DNA of 16,093 bases, taken from positions 1 through 16,093 of the forward strand of contig JBBHKE010003379.1 of the NCBI GenBank assembly GCA_037447655.1, given 5' to 3'. Positions 1 through 8,864 of this stretch are shown piece by piece (positions within the stretch are counted from its first letter, which is position 1; each line of letters begins with the position of its first letter). This DNA comes from Zygnema cylindricum. Taxonomy: Eukaryota > Streptophyta > Zygnematophyceae > Zygnematales > Zygnemataceae. The position numbers and the translations under genes are program-made. The notes below the pieces were generated by a model. The model saw nothing but the letters and a program-made list of their open reading frames with translations. It was not told where the DNA came from and made no database searches.

Positions 1-1918
1 TATTTTTTTTATGAATGATATCGCTTTACGCACAATTTCATTAGCAAACATTATTCTTTTGTAAGATTGACAATTTTGTCGATGTACCCTCAAAAGCCGC
101 TATTTCCAATTCAAAGGTTCCAGTAAAGTTCATAATGACACTACTTATTTTTCACAATGAGCACCCTGGATGGCCCTCGAGGGCCGGAGCATGAAAATGA
201 TTTTTTTTTCCCGTAGGACACAGAAACTCATTGTATTTATCAAAATTATGCAGGCAATCACTATTTCAAAAATCCTAAAGCAATTTGGAAGCATCAGTTA
301 TTTTGTTAATGACGAAAGGACAAAAAGGTTGTAAAATGGAATCCATAGTGCCAAAACTGCAAAAATAACTGAGGACGCTGAGTCAAAATTTAAAAAACAA
401 ACCAACACTGTCAGACCTTCCGGTGAAAACATGTATATACCATTAAGGGACATTATTGGAAGCATAGAAAAAAAGTAAAAACATGCAAAAAAAAATGTCT
501 GCATAATTTAATGTAGAGGCAAGAAAATGTTTGAAGATCACATTTTCCTGAAATCTTATTTGCACCCATTTTAAGCACAAAACAAACAATTTTAAGTCAG
601 TTAATTTACACGCATATTTCCAATGAGACGTGCTCCTATATTGGGCAGAACTAAAAATTTAACACTAGATTTGAAAATGGATTGATTCCACTAAAAAGCC
701 GCAAAATTCGGCTCAAAATCTAATCAATACCGCTTTTATGAGTAACTTTTCATTTCACTATGGCAAAATCTGAAAAAATGACTCCTTGTGTGCGTTTTGG
801 AATCTGCTGTCCAGGGCTGTAAAAAACGTTCTTTTGTAGTTAAGCCACATGGCGCAACAATGTCTCGAGTACTTTTGGCCGTCAAATTTTTGGCCTCATA
901 GAATTCGTCGCTTGTCCAATACAAACAAGATGCAAAAGAAGTACGGGAAGAACAAAAGTACGTGGAAAAGCTTTCATCCAGTTCTTTCACGCATCTCAGA
1001 TTGTTTTCATGATAGACTCTCAAATCGACGAATTAATTTCCTTTACTTGACGGATGTAAAGGTTTCCCTAAGTTTTCACACGAAACTTATATGTTTTTCT
1101 GTTTTTAGTTTTAACAGTAGACTCGTGGTAGATACACGAGTAAGAAAAAAACAGGCCCAACAGGCCCAACTCGCTTCCCCAGCTATCCCAATCATTGAGG
1201 GGTCTACTTCAACCGGTCTTTGCACTTTATAAATTGACTGTGAAGTGAGCCACATTGGAGACCCATGGGCTGAAGCCCCTAGTCTCCTTCATTTTGAGCT
1301 TACAAAAATTCATAATTCTTTGCAACCTGATTCTTTGCCCACATACCAAACTGTTAATTTCTGTTCGATCACTTTAGAATGCTATAAATTTGTTCGGGAT
1401 TGGAAAAAAATCTGATAATTTTGCCACTTGTACTTCAGTATGTTTTTTCCGGTGGCACAAAAGTGAATAAGCGTCCAAGGAGTTTGAAGTATTTTTTGAA
1501 CAAGAAGTGTATCACTAGCAGTCAGCGCCTTAGACGTCATCACAGGCTCTCGTGGCAAATTGCCTTAATTGCATGTCGGTCGAATCTGCATGAAGATGAT
1601 GAATGAGAAAAGAATCAACGATTTTTTGTGGGCAAAGACGCAACTCTCCAGGCACTCTGTGGCGCTAACGCAGTGTGTACAGTACGCTAACAGAGTATTC
1701 CATCTCCAAAACAGATGTAATACTACCATGGTTGGAGCTACATTGTACAAACATCTTGCCAAAAACCTAGATCATCAAACTTGCCAACCTTCAGAATCTT
1801 CGCGTGCAAGCTTGATAATGATCCTACGTTAACTAAGTTGGATTAAAAATCAAAACCTTGAAAATTTGCGGGTTATGACTTTAATTCAAAGGAAAACCTT
1901 TAATAAGTCGGTGTAGAC
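1..1918. other. AT-rich flank, no recognisable gene
   Basis: This stretch lies outside the copia element that begins at 1919. It is AT-rich with many homopolymer runs. Open frames on both strands (for example 736-1023 on - and 849-1232 on +) are short, overlap one another, and show no motif or composition that I recognise as a protein family. Small structures seen are a 14-bp palindrome at 172-185, a direct doubling of AGGCCCAAC at about 1154-1171, and a short GGGCT/AGCCC hairpin near 1268-1279. The five bases before the copia LTR (1914-1918, TAGAC) should be one copy of its target duplication, but the other copy lies outside the window. Confidence 0.6.
172..185. repeat. 14-bp perfect palindrome
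   Basis: GGCCCTCGAGGGCC equals its own reverse complement and is strikingly GC-rich within AT-rich flank. It could be a dimeric protein-binding site or a cloning-like XhoI core, but nothing nearby gives it a role. It may be chance. Confidence 0.5.
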
Positions 1919-2060
1919 TGTAGAAATTAATGGTTCTTTTTTAAGTATTTTCTAGGTCTAAATTAAAATACAGAAAGAAGCCGAGGCAGTCTATCTCTAA
2001 CTTCTATCTCCAACTCCCACACTTGTCGCAGTCACTGGGAAGTTAGAGTGGAAGCTAAAG
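1919..2060 (+). repeat. Copia 5' LTR, first segment (before gypsy insertion)
   Basis: It starts TGTAGAAATT and matches 14619-14761 with about nine differences by eye. It breaks off exactly where the gypsy LTR begins, and homology resumes at 9346/9351. This is the leftmost 142 bp of the LTR, part of U3. Confidence 0.93.
2056..2060. repeat. Left target-site duplication of the gypsy element
   Basis: TAAAG abuts the gypsy LTR. The partner is TAGAG at 9346-9350, and the empty site in the other copia LTR (14757-14761) is TAGAG, so the left copy carries one later substitution. Confidence 0.88.
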
Positions 2061-2170
2061 TGTAAAAGGGACAATATAGCACACAGCACGCCACAATGCA
2101 CAGCGGAAATCACCAAGGATCTTCCCGTAGCAACAGTAGGAGCACACAGGCCTGGCAGATAAGGTTGCGC

Positions 2171-2176
2171 TTTATT
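2171..2176 (-). promoter_or_regulatory. AATAAA poly(A) signal in gypsy 3' LTR
   Basis: AATAAA on the - strand, about 75 nt downstream of the TATA-like box. It is identical at 8975-8980 in the other LTR. It fits the R-region polyadenylation signal of an LTR retrotransposon. Confidence 0.55.
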
Positions 2177-2250
2177 ACTTGGAAAGGAGTACAAGGCTGC
2201 GCTCGCTGCGTAGGTCTACTTGAAGTGCTCTATTCACAAGCCTACCTGAC

Positions 2251-2258
2251 TATTTAAA
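2251..2258 (-). promoter_or_regulatory. TATA-like box (TTTAAATA) in gypsy LTR
   Basis: TTTAAATA on the - strand, conserved at 9053-9060 in the 5' LTR, where it would drive the element. It sits downstream of the repetitive U3 block and upstream of AATAAA, the usual LTR order. Confidence 0.5.
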
Positions 2259-2370
2259 CTAGCTAGCTGCTAGTCAACCTAGTACGATACAACTTTACAC
2301 GTGGACCTTCACGGTCAACCTAGATCGATCCAAACATTCTTCCAGAACTATACCGCTCATTCTACATTTT

Positions 2371-2450
2371 GCGGCGTTGCTATGCTGCGCTACTATGTTG
2401 CAGCGCTACTAAGTTGCTACGTCGCTAAGTTGCTATGCTGCTACGCTGCT
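2371..2450. repeat. Degenerate short tandem repeat in gypsy U3
   Basis: About 80 bp built from variants of an 8-9-nt word of the type GTTGCTACG or CTGCTATG. The same block is at 9173-9252 in the other LTR, where it has diverged faster than surrounding sequence. In U3 such arrays often act as enhancer repeats; that role is inferred. Confidence 0.65.
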
Positions 2451-2546
2451 TCGGTCTGGAATCGCAGCTGCGCTGCTCTGGAACCGCAACTACAGCAGCC
2501 TAGCCCTAGCCACTAAGTACCCGAATCCTCTAACCCTGTTACAATG

Positions 2547-2555
2547 CCTCCCACT
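2547..2555 (-). other. Gypsy polypurine tract
   Basis: On the - strand AGTGGGAGG lies three bases before the 3' LTR (which begins TGTAAC at 2543). This is the expected place for the plus-strand primer of reverse transcription. Confidence 0.7.
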
Positions 2556-2588
2556 AAGGATACAGCGTCCCGCTGAACCTTGATTGAC

Positions 2589-3866
2589 TCAAGGAAATTG
2601 CAACTGCCGGAGTCTATCGTATGTTTCCACGCGATACTCCTCGAACTCTTGGCGAAGGGCGTCGAGTTGATTTTGGAGCTGCTCACATCGAGTCTCCAGC
2701 AACGAAATGTGATGATTTGCCGCCGCCAACCGCCTCCGAGTGATTCCCTCCCGAACCTGGTTTTCCCCCTCCTCGGGTGTAGAGTCCGGTGTTTCGGGTT
2801 GCAACGGAATGGCTGCCGGTGCAGGCTCCTCATGTGCCGGACCTTGGGGTTTTTCGGGTTCGATTACTGGGGGAACTTCCTCAGCCTTTTCGTCCCCTGG
2901 TTCCCACCGAGGTACTTTCCGTAACTTGAAGGACACGTGCTTCCTTGCAGCTCAGGCCCGCTGCAGAGCATTCTTTCGGGCCAGCTCGAGTGCCCGTACC
3001 TCAAGGGTGACCTCTGCCATAGAGATGATGTCACGGAAGCGGACATCCCACGGGTGATACTGACGGAGTAACCCAAGAACATCTATCTTGTACCAGTAGT
3101 TGTCATCCACTACTTCCACAAACGGAAGAGTATGTGGGTTTAACTGCACATATCCCTTGTGATTGTTCTCGAGGTCTTTTGTTCTCATAAAATTCTAGGC
3201 CGGGTATGATAGTACGCTGGTGGGAATAAAGATAGGATCTTAGGTTTTCCCGTACGCCACTCCACAGGCCACTCCTTGGGATCCCAATACAAGCGTTTCG
3301 CGAAGCTGAAGGTGAGATCCGAATGCTGTGTGTCGGCAGGAAGTGGAAAGAGGAAATCGGGAATTTCCTCTCCTAGTTCACTCTCCTCGGCCGTCTCCCT
3401 TTGATTTCCCCGAAGGAGAAACACCTCGTCTCCACTAGGGTATTGTGCTTCCGCTTTTTTTTTTGTGCTTTCGGAGGACTGCTCGTCAGCGATACTCTCT
3501 TTGTTGGGGTCCCTCATCACCTCCAGATCCGAGGCGCGCTTCTCACTTGGCGGAGGCGTTGGTTCTCGTTTTGGTTCCTCCGCCACCGAAAGCTCATGAT
3601 CTTTTTTATATTCTTGATCCCCTTCCCGGGTTGGAGTGTATTCAGGGTCCTGTGAACTTTCGGACCCCTCCCCTCACTGGTCCTTGCCGGCCCTGCCTCG
3701 CTACTGGCGGTTCTTTTGGTTCCGGCTGCGCTTTTACCTCTCTTTTCCGGTCTGCCTCTACCATGGCTTTCGCTGCCATTAATAATCTCTGGGGATGGGT
3801 CACATACTCTTGCCCCACTTGTACAAGTCTCCTCTTTTTCAGTGGTGGAGAGGACGATGACGCCAT
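2589..3866 (-). pseudogene. Accessory reading frame of the gypsy element, unknown function, broken
   Basis: I do not recognise this protein. Reading leftward it begins at the ATG at 3866 and ends at TGA 2591-2589, about 45 bp before the 3' LTR. It would span about 425 codons if two frameshifts (a G-run near 3665-3675 and an A4 run near 3189-3192) and one stop near 2952 are ignored. The first ~70 residues are basic and Ala/Gln/Pro-rich, with an NLS-like cluster (PPLKKRR). The middle (3650-3350) is strongly acidic and Ser/Glu-rich. A Trp-rich patch follows (YWDPKEWPVEW, near 3280). The last ~115 residues are a Pro/Glu linker, then Leu-spaced heptads typical of a coiled coil (about 2690-2600). 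There is no signal peptide or membrane segment, so it is not env-like. It could be an element-specific nuclear or Gag-partner protein, or a captured host fragment. Coding status rests on composition and orientation. Confidence 0.6.
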
Positions 3867-4061
3867 AGACACCGTTGTACAAGACAATTCCGGTAATTCC
3901 AGAAGTGAAGGCAAACTGACTATACGGAGGGAAGTAATTTCTAAGCTGCCGAGACTAGGTTGGTCGCGAGGGTGGATGGCGGCTTCATCAACAAGGGTTG
4001 AGGGTTTCACTTCAGGACTTTGCGAAGCGTCGCAGCGTGCGAGGGTATCGCAGCGTCCAAC

Positions 4062-4068
4062 ATTTATA
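4062..4068 (-). promoter_or_regulatory. TATA-like box (TATAAAT) upstream of the accessory frame
   Basis: TATAAAT on the - strand about 200 nt before the ATG at 3866, within GC-rich sequence where such an AT box is not expected by composition. A promoter role is inferred only. Confidence 0.3.
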
Positions 4069-4210
4069 CAGCTGCGCCGCTGCGGGGAAACCGAGGGTTC
4101 GTTGTTACCAACGTGGTGAAACACAATTGCGCCGTTGCGCTTCCCTGTCAGCGCAGCAGTGGCGCTGCGATTCTCTGACGACATCTTAACCATGTTGCGC
4201 TGCGGTGGCT

Positions 4211-4225
4211 GCGCTTTTATAGCGC
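4211..4225 (-). promoter_or_regulatory. TATAAAA box inside a GCGCT/AGCGC inverted repeat
   Basis: The - strand reads GCGCTATAAAAGCGC. A canonical TATAAAA (4221-4215) is framed by a perfect 5-bp inverted repeat and lies about 350 nt upstream of the accessory ATG, in sense orientation. It could start a separate transcript for the accessory frame, as standard gypsy elements make only a full-length RNA. No transcript evidence is available. Confidence 0.4.
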
Positions 4226-4358
4226 TGCGGCGCGGTAACATTGCCGCTGCGTTCCTTTGCCGTGTCCCCAATATAATTGCGATGGTTGCAACACCGGGCT
4301 TCGCACCTGTATTGCGGCCGCTGCGATTGCCCCTCCGTTGTAGCCGAGTGTCCGCACT

Positions 4359-4550
4359 CTACTGAAACTGGCGTAGCAACTCAGGGGAATGAAAATTCTC
4401 CTCGTCCACCCAAAAGTCATCCTCATCACCGTAGCCCTTCCAACGCACCAAATATTAGCTAGAGTTGGAATTCCGAGAGCGGCGCGTCTGTAGGATCTCT
4501 TCCACCTCATACTCGTCCGAGGTACCCTGAACTGGTGGTAAAGGAGTATT
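4359..4550 (-). pseudogene. Chromodomain at integrase C terminus (chromovirus)
   Basis: In the pol frame a YEVEEIL start is followed by basic residues, then YLVRWKGYG, then DDFWVDEENF and a closing helix (SPELLRQ). This is the classic chromodomain core with its conserved Trp residues. In chromoviruses this module is thought to bind histone marks and direct integration into heterochromatin. It is interrupted by one TAA (4457-4455) just before YLVRW, plausibly a CAA-to-TAA change. A TGA (4553-4551) separates it from the upstream integrase part. The TAG at 4361-4359, a few residues past the fold, is probably the true end of pol. Confidence 0.85.
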
Positions 4551-4931
4551 TCATCGTCGATTAGGAAACAACGAATCAGGGTCGCAGAATGGTTTAAGGA
4601 GTGAAACATGGAAGACATTATGGATATGCCAATCCTTCGGAATATCCAACTTATAAGCCACGTCGTCCACACGGGAAAGAACTGTGAATGGGCGCGTGAA
4701 TTTCAGTGCCAACTTTTTAGAAAGGGCACCTGGCAAGGAGAATTTTGCCATATTAAGGCGAACTTTTTCCCCCACGCCAAAGACGGCGTCCTTCTAATGA
4801 GCGTCGACCTGCGACTTTTGGCGATCTTTTGCTAAATGTAGTGCTTTGGTCGCCTTTTCCAAGTTTCCTTGCAGCGTTTTGGCAAAATCCACAGCTGCCG
4901 GCGTATGGCAATCCGCTACCAATAAGTTTTA
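4551..4931 (-). pseudogene. Gypsy integrase C-terminal domain (GPY/F-like)
   Basis: This is the same frame as the integrase core. The segment GEKVRLN..KLALKFTRPFTVLSR..AYKLDIP..IHNVFHVSLLKPF matches the SH3-like C-terminal DNA-binding module of Ty3/gypsy integrases, ending in the familiar HVSLLKP motif. In the usual GPF/Y motif the Gly is replaced (RPF). TAA at 4931-4929 and TAG at 4796-4794 break it. It links core integrase to the chromodomain without a frame change. Confidence 0.85.
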
Positions 4932-5780
4932 GGGAAGAGTGGGTTGTCGTCCATTTAGTGAGAATGGCGTAGCATTTGTAGACGAGTGCACCGCACTGTT
5001 GTACGCCACCTCGATTGCCATTAAATGGTCCACCCTATCCGTTTGGTGCACCGAGATATAAGCCCGCAATGCTTCCTCCAAAGTTCGATTCACCCTTTGA
5101 GTTTGACCATCAGTTTGAGGGTGGTAAGCTGTGGACATGGCCAACTGCGTGCCACACAGCGCAAATAGATTTCGCCAAAAGTGGCTCACGAATTTGCGAT
5201 CGCGATGGCTGACGATCCTCTTCGGAAGTTCGTGATGGCGGAATATCTCTCGAAAGAATAAGTCCGCGACATCTCGTGCATTGGCTGTGGTGGACGTGGG
5301 TAAGAAAGGGGCCATTTTCGTTAAGTATTCAACGACGACGAAGATTGAGTCGTAGCCCTCTTTCGTCAGCGAAAGAGCTACGATGAAATCCATCGAAATT
5401 GCTTCCCAAAGAACAGATGGTATGGGAAGGGGTTGTAAGAGACCTTGTTGCCTTGGTTTCGATTTGTTCCTGTTACAGGAGTCGCACGTTCGGACATATT
5501 CCATAATGTCGCGAGTCATGCTTGGCCAGTAATACGCCTCAGCGACACGCTCGATTGTTTTATCCCGCCCAAGATGTCCATTGAGCGGCTCATCGTGACT
5601 CATTTTAAGAATCGTATGACGTAACTTGATATTTGTCGAAACATACTGTTGTATTGTTTTACTCGGTCTGTACCGCCACATACCGTTGGCGGTTCGAATT
5701 AGTACCTTCTGTTTAAAGAGTTCCTTTAGTGTGTCGTCGTCGCCGTAGGCGGCCTTTATTCTGCTTAACCACTGTTCGTC
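4932..5780 (-). pseudogene. Gypsy integrase core and zinc-binding domain, catalytically altered
   Basis: The N-terminal HHCC zinc finger is intact (HDEPLNGH near residues 29-36 and CDSC near 66-69, counted from 5681). The RNase H-like core follows, with the first Asp present (SMDF, codon at 5390). The second Asp in the usual SDRD motif is His (SHRD, codon 5207-5205). The Glu in the usual QTERVNR motif is Gln (QTQRVNR, codon 5099-5097). These two sites are 35 residues apart, exactly the DX35E spacing, so two of three catalytic carboxylates are gone. A TAG at 5783-5781 and a TGA at 5891-5889 separate it from RNase H in the same frame. Strand transfer would be impossible for this copy. Confidence 0.93.
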
Positions 5781-5888
5781 CTATTGTACAGTTTTGGTGA
5801 CTGCGCTGAGTTTCGAATCTTGCGCTGCGGTCGACGCTGCGGTGTTCTCTTTCACAGAGGTCACGTTTACATGCTGCGATGCTTGCAG

Positions 5889-6575
5889 TCATTGCTCCGC
5901 TATTCGCGTAGCGACTCCCGGTCTTCTTGACAGCGCATCCGCCGGGTTCGTCTTGCTCGGCTTATAATCGATGACAAGTTTCGGTCCGAAGGTCTGAAGA
6001 AACGTCATCCATCGCATTTGTTTTTTGGACAACTTCGGCTGGGTTTGCAAATATTGTAGGGCGTGGTGATCCGTGATAATTGTGATCCGTTTTCCCTGGA
6101 CATAACATTTCCATACTTCCAACGCATTGATGATCGCAATAGTCTTTTTTTCATAGGTGGCCCTGTTAAGCTCTGCTGCCTTTAGTTTTCAACTGTCGTA
6201 GGCAATGGGTTGAAGGCCTTTTCCTTGATCTTGCATAAGGATTGCTCTAATAACACTATCGCTGGCGTCGGTGATTATCGTCCAAGGTACGTCTGGGTCG
6301 GGAATAGCTAACACAAGGGCGGTGACCAACCGCTCTTTTAGCGTGTTAAAGGCTGTCCCTTGAGCCGATTTCCACTCATAGGGCACGTCATTTTTGAGTA
6401 ACTCGGTGAAGGGTGTAGCGATTTTTGCGAAACCTTCGACAAAATGGCGATAGTAAAAGCATAATACTAGAAAGCTCCGTAATTCCGTAGTATTCGCCGG
6501 CTGCAGCCACTCTTTCACTGCCTTTGTTTTGTTCGGATCCACTGCGATTCCGTCTTGGCTCACCACATGGCCCAG
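5889..6575 (-). pseudogene. Gypsy RNase H domain
   Basis: This follows RT after a frameshift. It contains the end of the RT connection ([15 protein letters not shown]), the tether region, then the RNase H motifs TDASD, a YEKK segment and TDHHALQYL, ending at NPADALSRR, the usual border with integrase. At the position where relatives have Glu (YEKE) it has Lys (codon 6146-6144), so one of the three metal-binding residues is probably lost. A TGA (6191-6189) sits within SRK-type sequence and fits CGA-to-TGA. RNase H would degrade the RNA strand during reverse transcription. Confidence 0.88.
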
Positions 6576-7575
6576 AAAAATCAATTTTCTCCTTAAAGAA
6601 ATCACATTTGCTTTTCTTTGCGTACAACTAATTTTCCCGAAGGACTTGTAGGACCGTCCGCAGATGCTTTATATCTTTCTCTTGCGTTCGGCTATACACC
6701 AGGATGTCGTCTAGGAAGACGATTACAAACGTGTCCAGATATTGTTTAAAGATAGAATTCATTAAATGCATAAAAGTTGCCGGTGCATTAGTCAACCCGA
6801 ACGGCATTACCCGAAACTGAAAATGACTGTACCGAGTTCTAAATGCCGTCTTTTCCACATCCTCCTCCGCAATTATGATCTGGTGGTAGCCGCTCTGTAA
6901 GTCTATCTTGGAAAAATAATTAGCTCTGCGCAATCGATCTAATAACTCATCAATCCTCAGTAAAGGGTACGCATTCTTCACCGTTAATTTGTTTAGCGCT
7001 CGGTAGTCTATATACATACAGAAACCTCCATCTTTCTTGTTTACGAATAGAACGGGGGCTCCATACGGTGACTTGCTCGGTTCGATTGCTCCGAATTTAA
7101 CCAACTCTGCGAGTTGCTTTTTGAGCTCGTCTAACTCGGTATAACTCATCTTGTACATCCGATTAGCCGGGGGTACCGCTCCAGGAACAAGCCCTATCTT
7201 ATAGTCTACCTCGCGCTTTGGAGGTAATCCTTTGGGGAGCTTAGGGGGAAATACGTCTACGTACTCCTCGAGAAGTTTTGTCACGACTTTCCGGGCCTCT
7301 TCGGTAGTCTTTTCTACGACGTCCCTCACTTTTGAGTCAAAGTTGGGGTACTTCTTCCATTCTTCCGGAATATCCTCTTTCGCCTCCTCCATTAGCTGGA
7401 CGATCGCCATACTAATCGTTTCCCCTCTTTTGAGTGCCCTCTTCAGCTGTAAGGTCGAAAGCAGGCGTCTCTCTTCCACTTCTTTACAAGCCGCTCCCGC
7501 TTTTACCTCAAACTCTTCTTCACTTTTCTTCACTCTCATGGCGCCACTTCTCCAATCGATCGTTGGATTCCATTT
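6576..7575 (-). pseudogene. Gypsy reverse transcriptase
   Basis: The domain is nearly full length and best preserved from 7200 to 6630. Motifs in order: [52 protein letters not shown] and the catalytic box [10 protein letters not shown] (Asp codons at 6711 and 6708). The FxDD form is common in gypsy RT and should be competent. In the IDYRALN region the usual RMC is CMY, which fits two transitions. A TAG at 6630-6628 (CAG-to-TAG likely) is followed by a one-base T insertion in the run at 6576-6580, which moves the frame into RNase H. Confidence 0.93.
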
Positions 7576-7858
7576 TCGCAGCCACGGCTTCCCCAAGATT
7601 ACCTCATGGTCCCCAAGAGGTAATACATGAAGCGTGTCGTACCATCGAAATTTCTCAATGCCGAGGCGTTACCTCGAGGTACGATGGGTAATCGATAAGG
7701 AACTTCCGTCTACCAATTGTACCGACTGATGATCCTTTAGTACCACAAGAGGAAGTTTCAACCTTTTCATTATCGCCTCATTAATTAAGTTCCCCGATGC
7801 TCTAGAGTTCACCATGAATTAGCTGCGCCCATTCCAATTTGACCCAGAAATATCAAAG
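7576..7858 (-). pseudogene. Gypsy aspartic protease, active site destroyed
   Basis: This is in the same frame as RT. The flap-side strand FDISG..NG leads to the active-site motif, which should read VDSGAS but is VNSRAS (Asn codon 7809-7807, Arg codon 7803-7801). Both changes fit G-to-A on the coding strand. A TAA lies just upstream (7821-7819) and another in the middle (7671-7669). The closing segment [16 protein letters not shown] matches the C-terminal part of gypsy proteases (ILGxxWL). Loss of the catalytic Asp would block polyprotein processing. Confidence 0.88.
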
Positions 7859-7865
7859 GGTCTCC

Positions 7866-8830
7866 TCATTCACCAGCTAACCTCATAACGGTAAGTTTTC
7901 CTTTTTTGGGACCTTTCCGTTTTGAACATTCTCGAGCCATATGATCTGGGGAACCGCACTGGAAGCATAGGCCATTTTGCCTCCTCCGCTGGATTTCCTC
8001 GAGGGATAAATCATTGGTCTTGGTCTTAGTAGGTTCTTTCTTTTTCCGCAGGACGTTGACCACTTCTTTATTCTCATTAATTGCGCTGAGCTCCATAGGG
8101 GTGGGACCTTCGTCTTGTCAGTTTTTTCTGCTATTGCTCGACCCGTAGTGATAAGGTCTTCGGAGGTTAAAGTCGACCCAATCGGTCTGCTCCGCAAACT
8201 GGATGATTGCCGAATGAGTAGGAGTCGTGCTTTCCCGAGCAAGCCATTGTTCCACATCCCTACAAAAGACGATTTAAGCCCCTTCACGTAGCGATCCACA
8301 GCTTCATCCTCCGTCATCGTAGGTATTTGAACTTTAATCTCCAAAAACCGCTGCGTAAACTCCATCACTGAAGTTTGTTGCTTCATTACTACGATCTTAT
8401 CTCTTGCCGCCTTCACCGTGTTGACGGGCTGCCAAGAGTCTCAGAGAAGTTGGATGAAGGGCCCCCAAACAGTCGGTATCTCATCGTCCTCCACCAATGA
8501 CCTCCACCATGCCCCCGCTGCCCCTTTAAGAAGACCACCCGCGTAGTGAATCTTCTCACAATCCAATAGGCTAGGAAAATTCTTGAGATAGTTCGAAACG
8601 GAGAACAGCCATGTGTCAAGGTTCTTGTGTCTTGGAGGGTCAAACTCGTCGGGATGTCTTAATTTCGGTCTTCTGAAGTCTCTCTCTATTCCTCCATGAG
8701 GACCCTCCCCAAGACGAGACTCTAAGGCTGCGACGGTGTTGCTCAGCTGCAAGTTCTGTAATCTCACACTTTCTAACTCCTTAAGAACTTGCGCCAACAT
8801 TTTTGTAGTGGATACGCCGTGTTCATCCAT
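7866..8830 (-). pseudogene. Gypsy gag with zinc knuckle
   Basis: The start ATG at 8830 is about 35 nt from the 5' LTR, leaving only the PBS as leader. Residues ~10-40 form Leu-rich heptads typical of a coiled coil. The capsid-like part follows (PDEFDP, TWLFSVSNYL, GAAGAWW, then RFLEIKVQIP and AVDRYVKGLK), as in plant gypsy gag. The nucleocapsid has GPTPMEL then an intact CX2CX4HX4C knuckle (CFQCGSPDHMAREC, 7967-7926). Lesions are TGA at 8443-8441 (CGA-to-TGA likely), a frameshift near 8225 and TGA at 8120-8118. It ends at 7866, in a different frame from PR. Gag would form the particle and bind RNA through the knuckle. Confidence 0.9.
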
Positions 8831-8849
8831 GCTGTCAAGTCACAGGAAA

Positions 8850-8863
8850 TGGCTCTGATACCA
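8850..8863 (-). other. Gypsy primer binding site (initiator tRNA-Met)
   Basis: On the - strand TGGTATCAGAGCCA lies one base after the 5' LTR. It is complementary to the 3' end of plant initiator tRNA-Met, the commonest primer of plant LTR elements. It confirms orientation and the LTR boundary. Confidence 0.95.
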
Positions 8864-8864
8864 G

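Larger units (their letters stand above)
2061..2543 (-). repeat. Gypsy 3' LTR
   Basis: A 483-bp repeat of 8865-9345, bounded by TGTAA and TTACA. It holds U3, a TATA-like box and a poly(A) signal in the order expected for - strand transcription. In transitions between the two copies it keeps G/C far more often than the right LTR does. Confidence 0.95.
3867..4358 (-). other. Spacer between pol and the accessory frame, GCAGCG-rich
   Basis: About 490 bp between the stop after the chromodomain (4361-4359) and the accessory ATG at 3866. The pol frame stays open through it, but the encoded Ala/Arg/Gln-rich stretch looks driven by composition. From about 4020 to 4330 the - strand is crowded with GCAGCG/GCTGCG/GCGCAG words, unlike the neighbouring coding DNA but like the short-word array in the LTR U3. 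Two TATA-like boxes lie inside. The spacer may be an internal promoter region, or alternatively a C-terminal extension of pol. Confidence 0.5.

Noticed and set aside
298-504. Hydrophobic 68-residue - strand frame
   Set aside because: Phe/Leu-rich translation of AT-rich sequence; no initiation or family evidence.
736-1232. Overlapping open frames on both strands in the left flank
   Set aside because: They overlap antisense, have no recognised motif and lie in AT-rich DNA; most simply chance.
2301-2516. + strand 71-codon frame in both gypsy LTRs (also 9103-9318)
   Set aside because: Translation of the short tandem words in U3, antisense to the element; repeated only because the LTR is repeated.
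2580-3057. + strand frames opposite the accessory frame
   Set aside because: Shadows of GC-rich coding sequence on the - strand; Cys/Ser/Arg-rich without motifs.
2589-3866. Envelope-like gene
   Set aside because: No signal peptide, no transmembrane stretch and no Cys pattern; highly charged instead.
3445-4119. 224-codon + strand frame
   Set aside because: Antisense to the accessory frame and spacer. The - strand reading has better protein-like composition and the element's orientation.
7232-7691. + strand frames opposite gypsy RT and PR
   Set aside because: Antisense shadows of recognisable pol.
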